Source: Actinophytocola sp963727495
GTDB taxonomy: Bacteria; Actinomycetota; Actinomycetes; Mycobacteriales; Pseudonocardiaceae
NCBI GenBank assembly: GCA_963727495.1
Contig: CAVSGQ010000006.1
Span: 1,116,001-1,180,000 of the forward strand
Direction: 5' to 3'
Length of the DNA stretch: 64,000 bases
Shown: one piece after another, positions 54,924-63,171 of the stretch
How positions within the stretch are numbered: position 1 is the stretch's first letter
Layout of the letters: the number at the start of each line of letters is the position of its first letter
Notes under the pieces: generated by a model
Seen by the model: only the letters and a program-made list of their open reading frames with translations
Database searches by the model: none
What the model was told of the DNA's origin: nothing
Program-made: the position numbers and the translations under genes

Positions 54924-55715
54924 CGACCACGCAGACTGCCTCTCATCGAGGTCGACGAGATCGGCAAGAACTACGGCAGCGTGATCGCGCTGCGCGACGT
55001 GTCCACGGTGGTCAACGCCGGCGAGGTCACCTGCGTGCTGGGCGACAACGGCGCCGGCAAGTCCACCCTGATCAAGATCCTCGCCGGGGTGCACCGGCAC
55101 GACGCCGGCCGGTTCCTGGTCGAGGGGCGGCCGGTGCGGCTGTCCTCGCCGCGCGAGGCGCTCGACCTCGGCATCGCGACGGTCTACCAGGACCTGGCCG
55201 TGGTGCCGCTGATGAGCGTGTGGCGCAACTTCTTCCTCGGCTCCGAGCCGACCCGGGGCGGCGGGCCGCTGCAGCGGCTGGACCGCCGCACGGGCCGGGA
55301 GACCGCACGCGCCGCGCTCGCCGAGATGGGCATCGACCTGCGCGACGTCGAGCAGCCGGTGGGCACCCTCTCCGGCGGCGAGCGGCAGTGCGTGGCGATC
55401 GCCCGGGCCGTCCACTTCGGCGCGAAGGTGCTGATCCTGGACGAGCCGACGGCGGCGCTGGGCGTCAAGCAGTCCGGCGTGGTGCTGCGCTACGTCGCGC
55501 GTGCCCGGGAACGGGGGCTGGGCGTCGTGCTGATCACGCACAACCCGCACCACGCCTACCCGGTCGGCGACCGGTTCCTCATCCTCAAGCGGGGCCGCAG
55601 CCTCGGCTCGACGGAGAAGAAGGACATCACCCTGGAGGAGCTGACCCGGCAGATGGCGGGCGGCGCCGAGCTGGAGGCGCTGCAGCACGAGCTGCGGGAG
55701 GTCACCGGCGCATGA
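54920..55715 (+). pseudogene. sugar/inositol ABC transporter ATP-binding protein, one frame shift near start
   Basis: ATG 54920 opens frame 2 (MTTTQTA). From about 54941 the protein is in frame 3 (LIEVDEIGKNYGSVIALRDV); removing one T joins them. The rest is complete: Walker A GDNGAGKST, Q-loop VYQDLAVV, signature LSGGERQ, Walker B VLILDEPTAAL and switch His in LITHNPHH. It has a single ATPase domain (about 264 residues), so it resembles FrcA-type ATPases, not the double-domain RbsA. The break is probably a base-call indel, since a start at GTG 54981 would delete the first beta-strand. Confidence 0.85.
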
Positions 55716-57569
55716 GGCTCACCACCGCGCAGGCGCTGGTCCGCTGGCTGGCGGCGCAGCGCACCGTCCTGATGGACGGCACCGAGGCGCCGCTGTTCCC
55801 GGGCGTGTTCGCGATCTTCGGGCACGGCAACGTGCTGGGTCTGGGGACCGCGCTGGCCGAGACCGCGGCCCCGCCGGTGTGGCGCGGTCACAACGAGCAG
55901 GGCATGGCGCTGGCGGCGGTGGGCTACGCGAAGGCGACCCACCGCCGCCAGGTCGGCGTCGCCACCTCGTCGATCGGGCCGGGCGCGCTGAACATGGTCA
56001 CCGCGGCCGGCGTGGCGCACGCCAACCGGCTGCCACTGCTCCTGCTGCCCGGCGACACGTTCGTCAACCGCGCGCCGGACCCGGTGCTGCAGCAGGTCGA
56101 GCCGTTCGGCGACGCGACGGCTACGGTCAACGACGCGTTCCGGGCGGTCAGCCGCTGGTTCGACCGGATCGTGCGGCCCGAGCAGCTGGTCGCGACGCTG
56201 CCGCAGGTGGCGCGGGTGCTCACCGACCCGGCGGAGCTGTGGCCCGGTCACCCTGGCGCTGCCCCAGGACGTGCAGGCCGAGGCGTACGACTTCCCGGCC
56301 GCGCTGTTCGAGCCGGTCACCCACCACCCGCAGCGGCCGCGCCCGGACCGGCACGCGCTGGGCCGGGCCGCCGACGTGATCGCCGCCGCGCACCGGCCGC
56401 TGCTGGTGCTGGGCGGTGGGGTGCGCTACTCCGGTGCCGTCCGCGAGGCGCTGGCGCTGGCCGAGCGGCACGGCGTGCCGCTGGCCGAGACGACCGCCGG
56501 GCGCACCCTGGTGCCGCACGACCACCCGCTGCACGCCGGCCCGCTGGGCATCACCGGCTCGGCCTCGGCCAACGCGCTGGCCGCCGAGGCCGACCTGGTG
56601 CTCGCGGTCGGCACCCGGCTGCAGGACTTCACCACCGCGTCCTGGTCGGTGTTCGCCCCGGACGTCCGGCTGGTCACGGTGAACACCGCGCGGTTCGACG
56701 CGGTCAAGCACGGCGCGCTCGCCCTGGTCGCGGACGCCGGCGAGGCGCTCGGCGAGCTCGCCGGCCTGCTGGACACCTGGCGGGTCTCGGCGACCTGGAC
56801 CGACCGGGCCGCGGCGGAACGGTCCCGCTGGGACGCCTACGTCGACGGCCTGCGCGCGCCGGCGGCCGGGCCGGCGACCTACGCGCAGGTGGTGGGCGTG
56901 GTCAACGAGGAGAGCGGTCCGGACGACTACGTGATGACCGCGTCCGGCGGGCTGCCCGGCGAGCTGATCGGCGGCTGGCGCGCGGCGGGGTCCGGGCCGG
57001 GCATGGACGTCGAGTACGGGTTCTCCTGCATGGGCTACGAGATCGCCGGCGCGTGGGGCGCGGCGATGGCCCGGCCGTCCGGAGTGGTCACCACGCTGCT
57101 GGGGGACGGCTCGTACCTGATGCTGAACTCGGAGCTGTTCTCCGCGGCGTTCGCCGGGCACGGGTTCGTCGCGGTCGTCTGCGACAACGACGGGTACGCG
57201 GTGATCGACCGGCTGCAGCGCGGCAACGGCGCACCGGGGTTCAACAACATGTACGCCGACGCGCGTTCGCTGTGGGCGCAGCCGCCCCGGGTCGACTTCG
57301 CCTCCCACGCGGCGTCGCTCGGCTGCGCGGTGCTGTCCGTCCCCGACCTCGCCGGCCTGCGCCCCGCCTACCGGCAGGCACGCGAGCACGCACGAGCCGG
57401 CCGGGTGGCCGTCGTGGTGATCCGCACTCACCCGTCCTCGTGGACGGACGCGGGCGCGTGGTGGGAGGTCGGCGTGCCGGAGCACTCGGAGTACCCGGCC
57501 GTCACCGATGCACGCCAGACGCTGGACAAGGCGAAGTCGGACCAGGTGCGCTACCTGGGTCGCCCCTGA
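55712..57569 (+). pseudogene. iolD: trihydroxycyclohexanedione (THcHDO) hydrolase IolD, one frame shift
   Basis: ThDP-dependent enzyme that opens the diketo-inositol ring. ATG 55712 starts frame 2 (MRLTTAQALVRWLAAQRTVL, FGHGNVLGLGTALAE, GHNEQGMALAAVGYAKA). At about 56240 the frame moves to frame 3 (PVTLALPQDVQAEAYDFP), with one extra base in TGGCCCGG. It continues with GEIGGW-like core (PGELIGGWRAAGSG), YGFSCMGYEIAGAWGAAMA and the ThDP/Mg motif LLGDGSYLMLNSEL ... CDNDGYAVIDRLQ. The restored length of about 618 residues is normal. The ATG overlaps the ATPase stop. Confidence 0.87.
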
Positions 57570-57578
57570 ACCAGACGG

Positions 57579-57758
57579 TCAACGACGGTAGTCGTCGTCC
57601 TCGTAGTCGTCCTCGTCGAAACGGTCCTCACCGTTTCCGCCCGCTGGGGACTGGTTCGAAAGCTCGCGTTGCAGAGCCTCGAAGTCCGTGTGGGGAGTGC
57701 TGTATTTGAGCTCTCGGGCTACCTTGGTCTGCTTAGCCTTTGCCCGGCCGCGCCCCAT
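57579..57758 (-). CDS. DUF3073 protein
   Basis: A 59-residue protein from ATG 57758. The basic N-terminal half (MGRGRAKAKQTKVARELKY) and the very acidic C-terminal half (DRFDEDDYEDDDYRR) are the mark of DUF3073, a conserved actinobacterial family of unknown role. In M. tuberculosis the homologue Rv0810c lies just after purM in the same orientation; here the sigma and inositol blocks separate them. Confidence 0.9.
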   Translation of the reverse strand: MGRGRAKAKQTKVARELKYSTPHTDFEALQRELSNQSPAGGNGEDRFDEDDYEDDDYRR

Positions 57759-57955
57759 GGCTCGACCCCCTCGCACAGTGACGGGGCGGCCGGGGGAAAC
57801 GGCGGCCCCGTAGATCTCGACATTTGGTTCCTACCAACTACCGTACCGTGCCGACGGGGTTCTGTGCGAAGGGGCACGGCGTTCGCTCGGTCATTGGACG
57901 ACCCTTGCCGGACTGTGATCGCCCTGTGGCCCCAGGCCCGGCAGTCCGTGACACG

Positions 57956-58855
57956 ATGCCACCCGTGCCCCGACCGTTCGTCGCCTACCTCCGGGTGTAC
58001 GAACCGCTGTCCGCCTTCGGCGAGCCGGTCGCCGGACGGCTGCGCGAGGCCCTCGAGATCGGCCACATGGACTACGCCGCCGTCGGCGAGCGCGAACGGG
58101 ACATGTGGCTCAGATCACAGCTGTCGATGCCGCCGACGCTGCTGCCCGGCGAGCTCGCGAACGGCGACCCGTCCCCGCGCGCGCTGCGCGACGTGCTCGT
58201 GCTCGACCCGGCCGAGGTGCCCGTCGAACAGGCGACCGTCGGGCCCGGCCCGCTGGTGTGCCCGCTGGACGTGCGCGCCCGTGCCGCGGCGGCGCTGGTC
58301 GGCTTCCTGACCTCGTCGCACCCCGCGCTGCGCGAGGTGGCGCTGACCGCGTCCATGGAGTCGGTGCGGGAGAAGGCCGCGGAGGTGCTCTCGGAGCTGC
58401 CGGGGGGCGCGGTGCACATCGTGTCGACCACGTGGACGGTGCCGCTGCCGTGGTTCACCCTGGTGGACCCCGCACAGCGGCACGTCGTGGTCGCGACCCG
58501 AGAGGACGCCCGCCGGCAGGTCTGCTGGCGGGTGGCCATGGCCGACGCGCGCCGGCGGGTGGCCAAGGCGCACTCGCTGGCCGAGCGGGTGCTGGGCGAC
58601 CAGGGGCCGACGAAGGTGCTGGAGGACACCGGGCGGTGGCTGGAGCACTTCCACCCGCACTCGGCGGTCGAGCTGGACTACGGCGGCCTGGTCCAGCTGC
58701 TGGACGACGAGGAGCTGGTGGAGGACACCTCGGCGACGGACGTGAACGCCATCGTGGACGCGCTGGAGCGGGAGAACGTGGAGGAGATCGCCGGCCGCTT
58801 CGAGCGCCTCCGGGACTTCTGGGGCGACCTCGCCGTCCGCGAACGCTTCAACTGA
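57956..58855 (+). CDS. conserved actinobacterial hypothetical protein
   Basis: A 299-residue soluble protein if ATG 57956 (MPPVPRPFVAYLRVYEPLSAF) is the start; a longer frame begins at 57824 without better support. It is rich in Arg and charged helices (RDVLVLDPAEVPVEQ, SVREKAAEVLSELPG, VVVATREDARRQVCWRVA, HFHPHSAVELDYGGL, WGDLAVRERFN). No catalytic motif, signal peptide or TM helix is recognised. Homologues seem common next to DUF3073 genes in Pseudonocardiaceae, from memory only. A perfect 18-bp palindrome follows its stop. Confidence 0.75.
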   Translation: MPPVPRPFVAYLRVYEPLSAFGEPVAGRLREALEIGHMDYAAVGERERDMWLRSQLSMPPTLLPGELANGDPSPRALRDVLVLDPAEVPVEQATVGPGPLVCPLDVRARAAAALVGFLTSSHPALREVALTASMESVREKAAEVLSELPGGAVHIVSTTWTVPLPWFTLVDPAQRHVVVATREDARRQVCWRVAMADARRRVAKAHSLAERVLGDQGPTKVLEDTGRWLEHFHPHSAVELDYGGLVQLLDDEELVEDTSATDVNAIVDALERENVEEIAGRFERLRDFWGDLAVRERFN

Positions 58856-58867
58856 GCGCCCCACCGA

Positions 58868-58885
58868 CACACGCGCGCGCGTGTG
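58868..58885 (+). terminator. 18-bp perfect palindrome after hypothetical gene
   Basis: CACACGCGCGCGCGTGTG is a perfect palindrome 12 bp after the preceding stop. As RNA it would fold to a short stem, so it may help end transcription. It is also a strict pyrimidine-purine alternation, the kind of sequence able to form Z-DNA. No U tract follows. Confidence 0.4.
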
Positions 58886-58902
58886 GAACGCAAGAAACGC
58901 AA

Positions 58903-58988
58903 GCCCCCACCCTCTCCGGGGGCACCCCGTGAGTCCATCGTATCGGGGTGGGGTGCTGGGGGCCGGTGGTCGCGCGGGCCTGTGGACA
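58903..58988. repeat. 86-bp repeat with conserved ends, copy A
   Basis: The first 28 bp (GCCCCCACCCTCTCCGGGGG then CACCCCGT) and the last 22 bp (TGGTCGCG ... TGTGGACA) match the element at 63172-63257, while the middle differs. The middle here can pair (GGCACCCCG with CGGGGTGGGGTGC; GCCCCCA 58903-58909 with TGGGGGC 58957-58963). Both copies are 86 bp and lie between convergent genes, just ahead of a minus-strand stop. Confidence 0.6.
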
Positions 58989-59011
58989 ACTCCGGGCCGC
59001 GAACGGAGGGT

Positions 59012-59584
59012 TCAGTCGGTCCGGTCCTCGCCGCGTTCGGCGGCCAGCAGGGTGTCCACCGAGGCGCTGCCCGCCCGGTAGCGGGCGCCGATCTCGTCGT
59101 TGAGCAGGTCCACGACCTTCTGCACCTCGCGCCGGCGCTGGGACACCGACGCCTCCTCGGCCACGTAGGTCCGCAGCGCCAGGTCCAGCCGCTCGGCCGG
59201 CAGCGAGCTCACGTCCGACAGGTCGGCGTCGGAGACGAGCGCCTCGACGTGGCGGCGGTGCGCCTCCGCGCGCGAGGGCTCCAGCGGCTGGTGCCGCCCG
59301 GAGCCGGCGGGGGCGGGGCCGACCGCGTTGTCCGAGAGGATCTCCACCAGCCGCTCGACCACCGAGCTCGAGCCGCCCTCCGCGCGCCGCTTCTGCTCCG
59401 CGCGCACGATGTCGATCCGCCCGTGCAGCAGGCGGCGCACGTAGGACAGGTCGGTCTCCTCCTGCGCGGCGTCGTCGCGGCGCGCGCGGACCTCTCCCAG
59501 GTCGAGCCGGCGCAGGTCGGCCACGTAGTCCGGCGCGAGTACCCGGTCTATTCGCCTGCGACCGCCTGGTCGGACTTCGATCAC
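59012..59584 (-). CDS. rsiG: RsiG-like c-di-GMP-dependent anti-sigma factor (WhiG antagonist family)
   Basis: A 190-residue helical protein from GTG 59584, about 8 nt after GGAGG. It contains two copies of the c-di-GMP-binding pattern E(X)3S(X)2R(X)3Q(X)3D described for Streptomyces RsiG: residues 43-58 (E43, S47, R50, His54 in place of Gln, D58) and 144-159 (E144, S148, R151, Q155, D159, all matching). Both lie in predicted antiparallel helices (LSYVRRLLHGRIDIVRAE and VSQRRREVQKVVDLLNDE). In Streptomyces RsiG with c-di-GMP holds the sporulation sigma factor WhiG. WhiG is not in this window. Confidence 0.82.
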   Translation of the reverse strand: MIEVRPGGRRRIDRVLAPDYVADLRRLDLGEVRARRDDAAQEETDLSYVRRLLHGRIDIVRAEQKRRAEGGSSSVVERLVEILSDNAVGPAPAGSGRHQPLEPSRAEAHRRHVEALVSDADLSDVSSLPAERLDLALRTYVAEEASVSQRRREVQKVVDLLNDEIGARYRAGSASVDTLLAAERGEDRTD

Positions 59585-59630
59585 GCTGCCATCCTCCGGT
59601 ACCGAGGGGTCCGTCGCCAACCTGGGCGGG

Positions 59631-60458
59631 TCAGTTGCTTTCCGCAACCTTTATCAGCGACCGGACCTCGTCCGCCGAGAGCGGCGGCCGCTGCGCCAGC
59701 GACGCGAACTCGGCCGCCCGGGCCACGAGCTGGGCGTTGTCGCGCACCCGCTCGCCGCGGGCGAACGACACCGTGTCCTCCATGCCGACCCGCAGGTGCC
59801 CGCCCGCGGACAGCGACGCCAGCAGCACCGGCAGCGTGCTGCGCCCGATCCCGGTCGCCGAGAACGTCGCCCCGTCCGGGATCGCGCGCAGCGCCGCGAC
59901 CAGCGTCTCCGCGTCGCCGGGCATGCCGCCGGGCACGCCCATCACCAGGTCCACGTGCACGTGCCCACCCGCGGGCAGGCCGTGCTCGTCCAGCAGCCGG
60001 CGCAGCGTCGCGAGCTGGCCGACGTCGAAGATCTCGTACTCCGGGACGATCCGCCGCTCCCGCATCCGCCGGTGCAGCTCGACGATGAACTCCCAGCGGT
60101 TCATGAACACGTCGTCACCGAAGTTGACCGTGCCCATCGTGCAGGACGCCGAGTCGGGCAGCGCCTCGAGCACGCGCAGCCGGTCGGCCTCCGGGTCGGT
60201 CACCGCGCCGCCGGTGGACAGCTGGACCACCAGGTTCGTCTCGGCCCGCAACGCCGCGACCGTGTCCTTCAGCCGCTGCAGGTCCAGCGTTGGCCGGGCG
60301 TCCGCGCCGCGGATGTGCACGTGGATCATCGCGGCGCCGGCGGCCTCGCAGGCCTTCGCCTCGGCGACCAGCTCCTCCAGGGTGACCGGCAGGTTCGGCA
60401 CGTCGGTCTTGGCGTGCTCGGCGCCCGTCGGCGCGACGGTGATCAGGGTCCCTGTCAT
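59631..60458 (-). CDS. BKACE-family beta-keto acid cleavage enzyme (DUF849)
   Basis: A 275-residue TIM-barrel protein from ATG 60458. Family marks are LITVAPTGAE, the metal-binding His pair in AAMIHVHIRG, VQLSTGGA, SCTMGTVNFGDDVF, HVHVDLVMGVPGGMPGD and Glu in RVGMEDTVSF. BKACE enzymes condense a beta-keto acid with acetyl-CoA, giving acetoacetate and a new acyl-CoA; 3-keto-5-aminohexanoate is only one substrate. Its upstream region is unusual: a MITE-like element ends 13 bp before the ATG and no clear ribosome site is seen. Confidence 0.88.
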   Translation of the reverse strand: MTGTLITVAPTGAEHAKTDVPNLPVTLEELVAEAKACEAAGAAMIHVHIRGADARPTLDLQRLKDTVAALRAETNLVVQLSTGGAVTDPEADRLRVLEALPDSASCTMGTVNFGDDVFMNRWEFIVELHRRMRERRIVPEYEIFDVGQLATLRRLLDEHGLPAGGHVHVDLVMGVPGGMPGDAETLVAALRAIPDGATFSATGIGRSTLPVLLASLSAGGHLRVGMEDTVSFARGERVRDNAQLVARAAEFASLAQRPPLSADEVRSLIKVAESN

Positions 60459-60471
60459 GGAACCGGAGCCT

Positions 60472-60635
60472 AGTGTCCCGCGCCGGAAATTCGGTGATTA
60501 AGTCGGTGGATCCAGGTTTCTGCTGGCAAGACGCCGATTCGCCCTCGTACTGGGCCGTACTTGGGCGGATCGGCAACGCCGCCAGCAGGGACGTGGGCCA
60601 GCGAATTAGTTGCCAGATTTCCGGCGCGGGACACT
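60472..60635. mobile_element. MITE-like element, copy 2 (164 bp, opposite orientation)
   Basis: The reverse complement of 48307-48470 with two substitutions, and the same perfect 19-bp terminal inverted repeats. Both flanks read CTAG across the element ends, consistent with a TA or CTAG target duplication. It fills the gap between ygfZ (its stop is two bases beyond the element) and the BKACE start 13 bp away, so it may influence both. Open frames running through it are chance extensions. Confidence 0.87.
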
Positions 60636-60637
60636 AG

Positions 60638-61756
60638 TCAGCCGCGCAGCCGCCGGGCGGCCTCCCGGCCGAGTCCGGGGGTGGCCTCCGGGACCGAGTC
60701 GGGATCGATGGCGGCCTGCACGACGCGGTCGCCCGCCCCGGCGTGCAGCTCCGCGTCCACCGGCACCGAGTACTTCACCAGCGCCAGCGCGACCGGCCCC
60801 AGCTCGTGGTGCCGGGCGACCGACCCGACCCGGCCCACGGTCCGCTCGCCGAGCAGCACCGGGTCGCCGGTCTCCGGCAGCACCTCCGGCGAGCCGTCCA
60901 GGTGCAGCAGCAGCATCCGGCGTGGCGGCCGGCCCACGTTGTGCACCTTCGACACGGTCTCCTGGCCGCGGTAGCAGCCCTTCGCCACGTGCGCCGCCAC
61001 GTGCACCCAGCCGACCTCGTGCGGGATCGTGCGCTCGTCGGTGTCCACGCCGAGCCGGGCGCGGACAGCCTCCACCCGCAGCGCGTCGAACCCCCACGAG
61101 CCCATCGGCCGCGCACCCGCGCCGGTGAGCCGGGCCCACCACGCGGCCAGCTCGGCGCGCGGGACGAGCAGGTCGGCGGCGACCGGTCCGGGCCACGGCA
61201 TCCGCCGCACGATCACGTCCGAGCCGGTCGCGACCCCGTAGTCGCCCTCCGGCAGCGGCAGGCCCGCCTCGGTGAGCAGCTCCGGCGTCCGAGGACCGAC
61301 GACGGAGAGCACGGCCCGCTCGGCGGTCGCGTCCCGCGGGGTGACCTTGGACCAGAACACCATCGACTCGAGGTACTCCAGCAGCGGCACCCGCCCGCCG
61401 CGCGCGCCGGTGGCGGTCGCGCCGGGCTCGGTGTCCAGCCACACGGTGTCGCCGGTGTACGCGAGCATCATGTGCGCGTCGACCCGGCCCTGGCTGTCCA
61501 GCACCAGCGCCTCGGTGCCGGTGTCCGGCGGCAGCGCGCTCACGTGCTGGGAGATGACCAGGTGCAGCCAGGACAGCCGCTCCTCGCCGGTGACCGCGAT
61601 CAGCTCCCGGTGCGACCGGTCGACCACGGCCACCGTGCGCGCGGCCGCCCGCTGCTCGGCGAACGGGTCGCCGAAGTGCCACGGCACGCCCTGGTCGGGT
61701 GCGCCGTCGGGGGGCGCCACGGCGCCCGGCAGGTCGAGTGTCACGGCATCGTTCAC
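60638..61756 (-). CDS. ygfZ: YgfZ-type tRNA-modifying/Fe-S cluster protein, folate-binding
   Basis: A 372-residue protein of the GcvT-like fold from GTG 61756 after GGGGAG. The diagnostic K-G-C-Y-x-G-Q-E motif is present (AKGCYRGQETVSKVHNVG), along with ELIAVTGEERLSWLHLVISQ near the N terminus and MGSWGFDALRVEAVRARLG. YgfZ proteins help the synthesis or repair of some iron-sulfur enzymes with tetrahydrofolate. The start overlaps the fur stop (GTGA). The M. tuberculosis homologue Rv0811c occupies the same place between DUF3073 and the ADC lyase gene. Confidence 0.92.
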   Translation of the reverse strand: MNDAVTLDLPGAVAPPDGAPDQGVPWHFGDPFAEQRAAARTVAVVDRSHRELIAVTGEERLSWLHLVISQHVSALPPDTGTEALVLDSQGRVDAHMMLAYTGDTVWLDTEPGATATGARGGRVPLLEYLESMVFWSKVTPRDATAERAVLSVVGPRTPELLTEAGLPLPEGDYGVATGSDVIVRRMPWPGPVAADLLVPRAELAAWWARLTGAGARPMGSWGFDALRVEAVRARLGVDTDERTIPHEVGWVHVAAHVAKGCYRGQETVSKVHNVGRPPRRMLLLHLDGSPEVLPETGDPVLLGERTVGRVGSVARHHELGPVALALVKYSVPVDAELHAGAGDRVVQAAIDPDSVPEATPGLGREAARRLRG

Positions 61757-62205
61757 GAGGTCTCCCCGGAGCAGTTCCGGCAGATGCCGGACAGAGCGAG
61801 ATGGCTGGCATCCAGTGCGAACCCGTAGCGGGAGCGCAGTGTTCCGCGCAGCTCGTTCATCACCTCGCACGGCGCCTCGATCACGTTGCCGCAGTGGTGG
61901 CAGACCAGGTGGACGTGCCGGTGCTCGTGGACCGAGTAGGTCGGCGCGCCGTGGCCGAGGTGGGTGTGCCGCACGATGGCGAGGCTCTCGAGCAGCTCGA
62001 GCGTGCGGTAGATCGTGGTGATGTTGACCGTCGGCGTGCGCAGCTGGACGCGCTGGTGGACCTGCTCGGGGGTGGCGTGCTCGAGCTCGAGCAGGGCGTC
62101 GAGGACGAGCTGGCGCTGCGGAGTCATCCGCATGCCGCGGCGGTGCAGCGTCTCGCGCAGCTGGTCCCGTTCCGCTTCGATGTTGCGCATCCTCGCGGTC
62201 TCCAC
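61753..62205 (-). CDS. Fur-family metal-dependent regulator
   Basis: A 150-residue regulator if GTG 62205 (VETARMRNIEAE) is used; ATG 62190 is the alternative. The winged helix is RGMRMTPQRQLVLDALLELE and VNITTIYRTLELLESLAIV. The metal sites are HEHRHVHLVCHHCGNVIE (His cluster and CxxC) and a second pair GICRNC. This pattern occurs in Fur and Zur; which metal it senses cannot be told. It is translationally coupled to ygfZ, which suggests an iron-related or Fe-S-related role, and it is divergent from the class IV aminotransferase gene. Confidence 0.9.
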   Translation of the reverse strand: METARMRNIEAERDQLRETLHRRGMRMTPQRQLVLDALLELEHATPEQVHQRVQLRTPTVNITTIYRTLELLESLAIVRHTHLGHGAPTYSVHEHRHVHLVCHHCGNVIEAPCEVMNELRGTLRSRYGFALDASHLALSGICRNCSGETS

Positions 62206-62237
62206 GTCATGAATCGTAGGCTGAGTAGGCTTTCGGC

Positions 62238-63083
62238 ATGCGCGTGCTTGCGATGCTGGACGGAACCCTGGCCGATCCCGAGGCGCCGCACATCCGGGTG
62301 GACGACCTGGGCCTGATGCGCGGCGACGGGATCTTCGAGACGGTGCTGGTGGTGGATGGCAGGCCGCGCGAGCTGGGTCCGCATCTCGACCGGCTGGCGC
62401 GCTCGGCGGCGATGCTGGAGCTGCCGCCGCCGGACCGGGCCGCCTGGGAGCGGTGCGTTCGGGTCGTGCTCGACGCGTGGCACGGCCCGGCGGAGATGGC
62501 ACTCAAGCTCGTCTACACCCGCGGTCCCGAGTTCGGCGACGGCACGCCGACCGGCTTCGCGATGGGCCTGCCGATCGCCGAGAAGGCGCTGCGCAACCGG
62601 GTCACCGGGGTACACGCGGTGACGCTGGACCGCGGCTACGAGCCGGAGATCGTGGCGCGGGCGCCGTGGCTGCTGCTGGGCGCGAAGTCGCTGTCGTACG
62701 CGGTGAACATGGCCGCGCTGCGGTACGTGGAGTCGCGCGGCGCCGAGGAGGCGATCTTCATCGCCGCGGACGGCTCGGTGCTGGAGGGCCCGACGTCGAA
62801 CGTGGTGATCGCGCAGGGCCGGATGCTGCGCACCACCCCGCCGTCCAGCGGCGTCCTGCGCGGGACGACGCAGGGCGCGCTGTTCCGGGCCGCCGAGCAG
62901 GCCGGCTGGGTGACCAAGGTGGAGCCGCTGACGCGGCCCGAGCTGCGGGCGGCGGACGGCCTGTTCCTGGCCTCGAGCGTCCGCAAGATCACCCGCGTGC
63001 ACACCCTGGACGGCGAGGCGCTGCCCGACACGACCGCCCTGCACACCGAGCTCGACGCCCTCTACGAGTCCGAGTACGCCTGA
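62238..63083 (+). CDS. pabC: class IV aminotransferase, probable aminodeoxychorismate lyase
   Basis: A 281-residue PLP enzyme from ATG 62238. Typical features are DDLGLMRGDGIFETVLV, LVYTRGPEFG, the PLP Lys in GAKSLSYAVNMAALRY, EAIFIAADGSVLEGPTSNV and LFLASSVRKITRV. In this gene neighbourhood the M. tuberculosis homologue is Rv0812, reported as the 4-amino-4-deoxychorismate lyase that makes p-aminobenzoate for folate. The folate-using YgfZ gene nearby fits. Branched-chain or D-amino acid transaminase activity cannot be excluded from sequence. Confidence 0.85.
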   Translation: MRVLAMLDGTLADPEAPHIRVDDLGLMRGDGIFETVLVVDGRPRELGPHLDRLARSAAMLELPPPDRAAWERCVRVVLDAWHGPAEMALKLVYTRGPEFGDGTPTGFAMGLPIAEKALRNRVTGVHAVTLDRGYEPEIVARAPWLLLGAKSLSYAVNMAALRYVESRGAEEAIFIAADGSVLEGPTSNVVIAQGRMLRTTPPSSGVLRGTTQGALFRAAEQAGWVTKVEPLTRPELRAADGLFLASSVRKITRVHTLDGEALPDTTALHTELDALYESEYA

Positions 63084-63171
63084 CCCGCTCACCGGGGAAC
63101 GACGCGTCAGACCTCGCCCCACCCGGCAGCGGTGCCCGACCACGTCGCGTTCAGCAGCCCTCTGGATGGCG

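Noticed and set aside
54920..54981. Programmed frameshift at the start of the ABC ATPase
   Set aside because: No slippery heptamer or downstream stimulatory structure is evident, and several unrelated genes in the window have the same one-base surplus, so an error is simpler.
51795..55688. 1297-codon open frame on the minus strand across the inositol operon
   Set aside because: A typical high-GC antisense shadow: repetitive Arg/Gly/His/Val composition, no family motif, and it lies opposite six well-supported genes.
53378..57709. 1443-codon plus-strand frame
   Set aside because: Only the part from 55712 to about 56240 is real (IolD N-terminal half); the remainder is the wrong frame of the binding protein, permease and ATPase genes.
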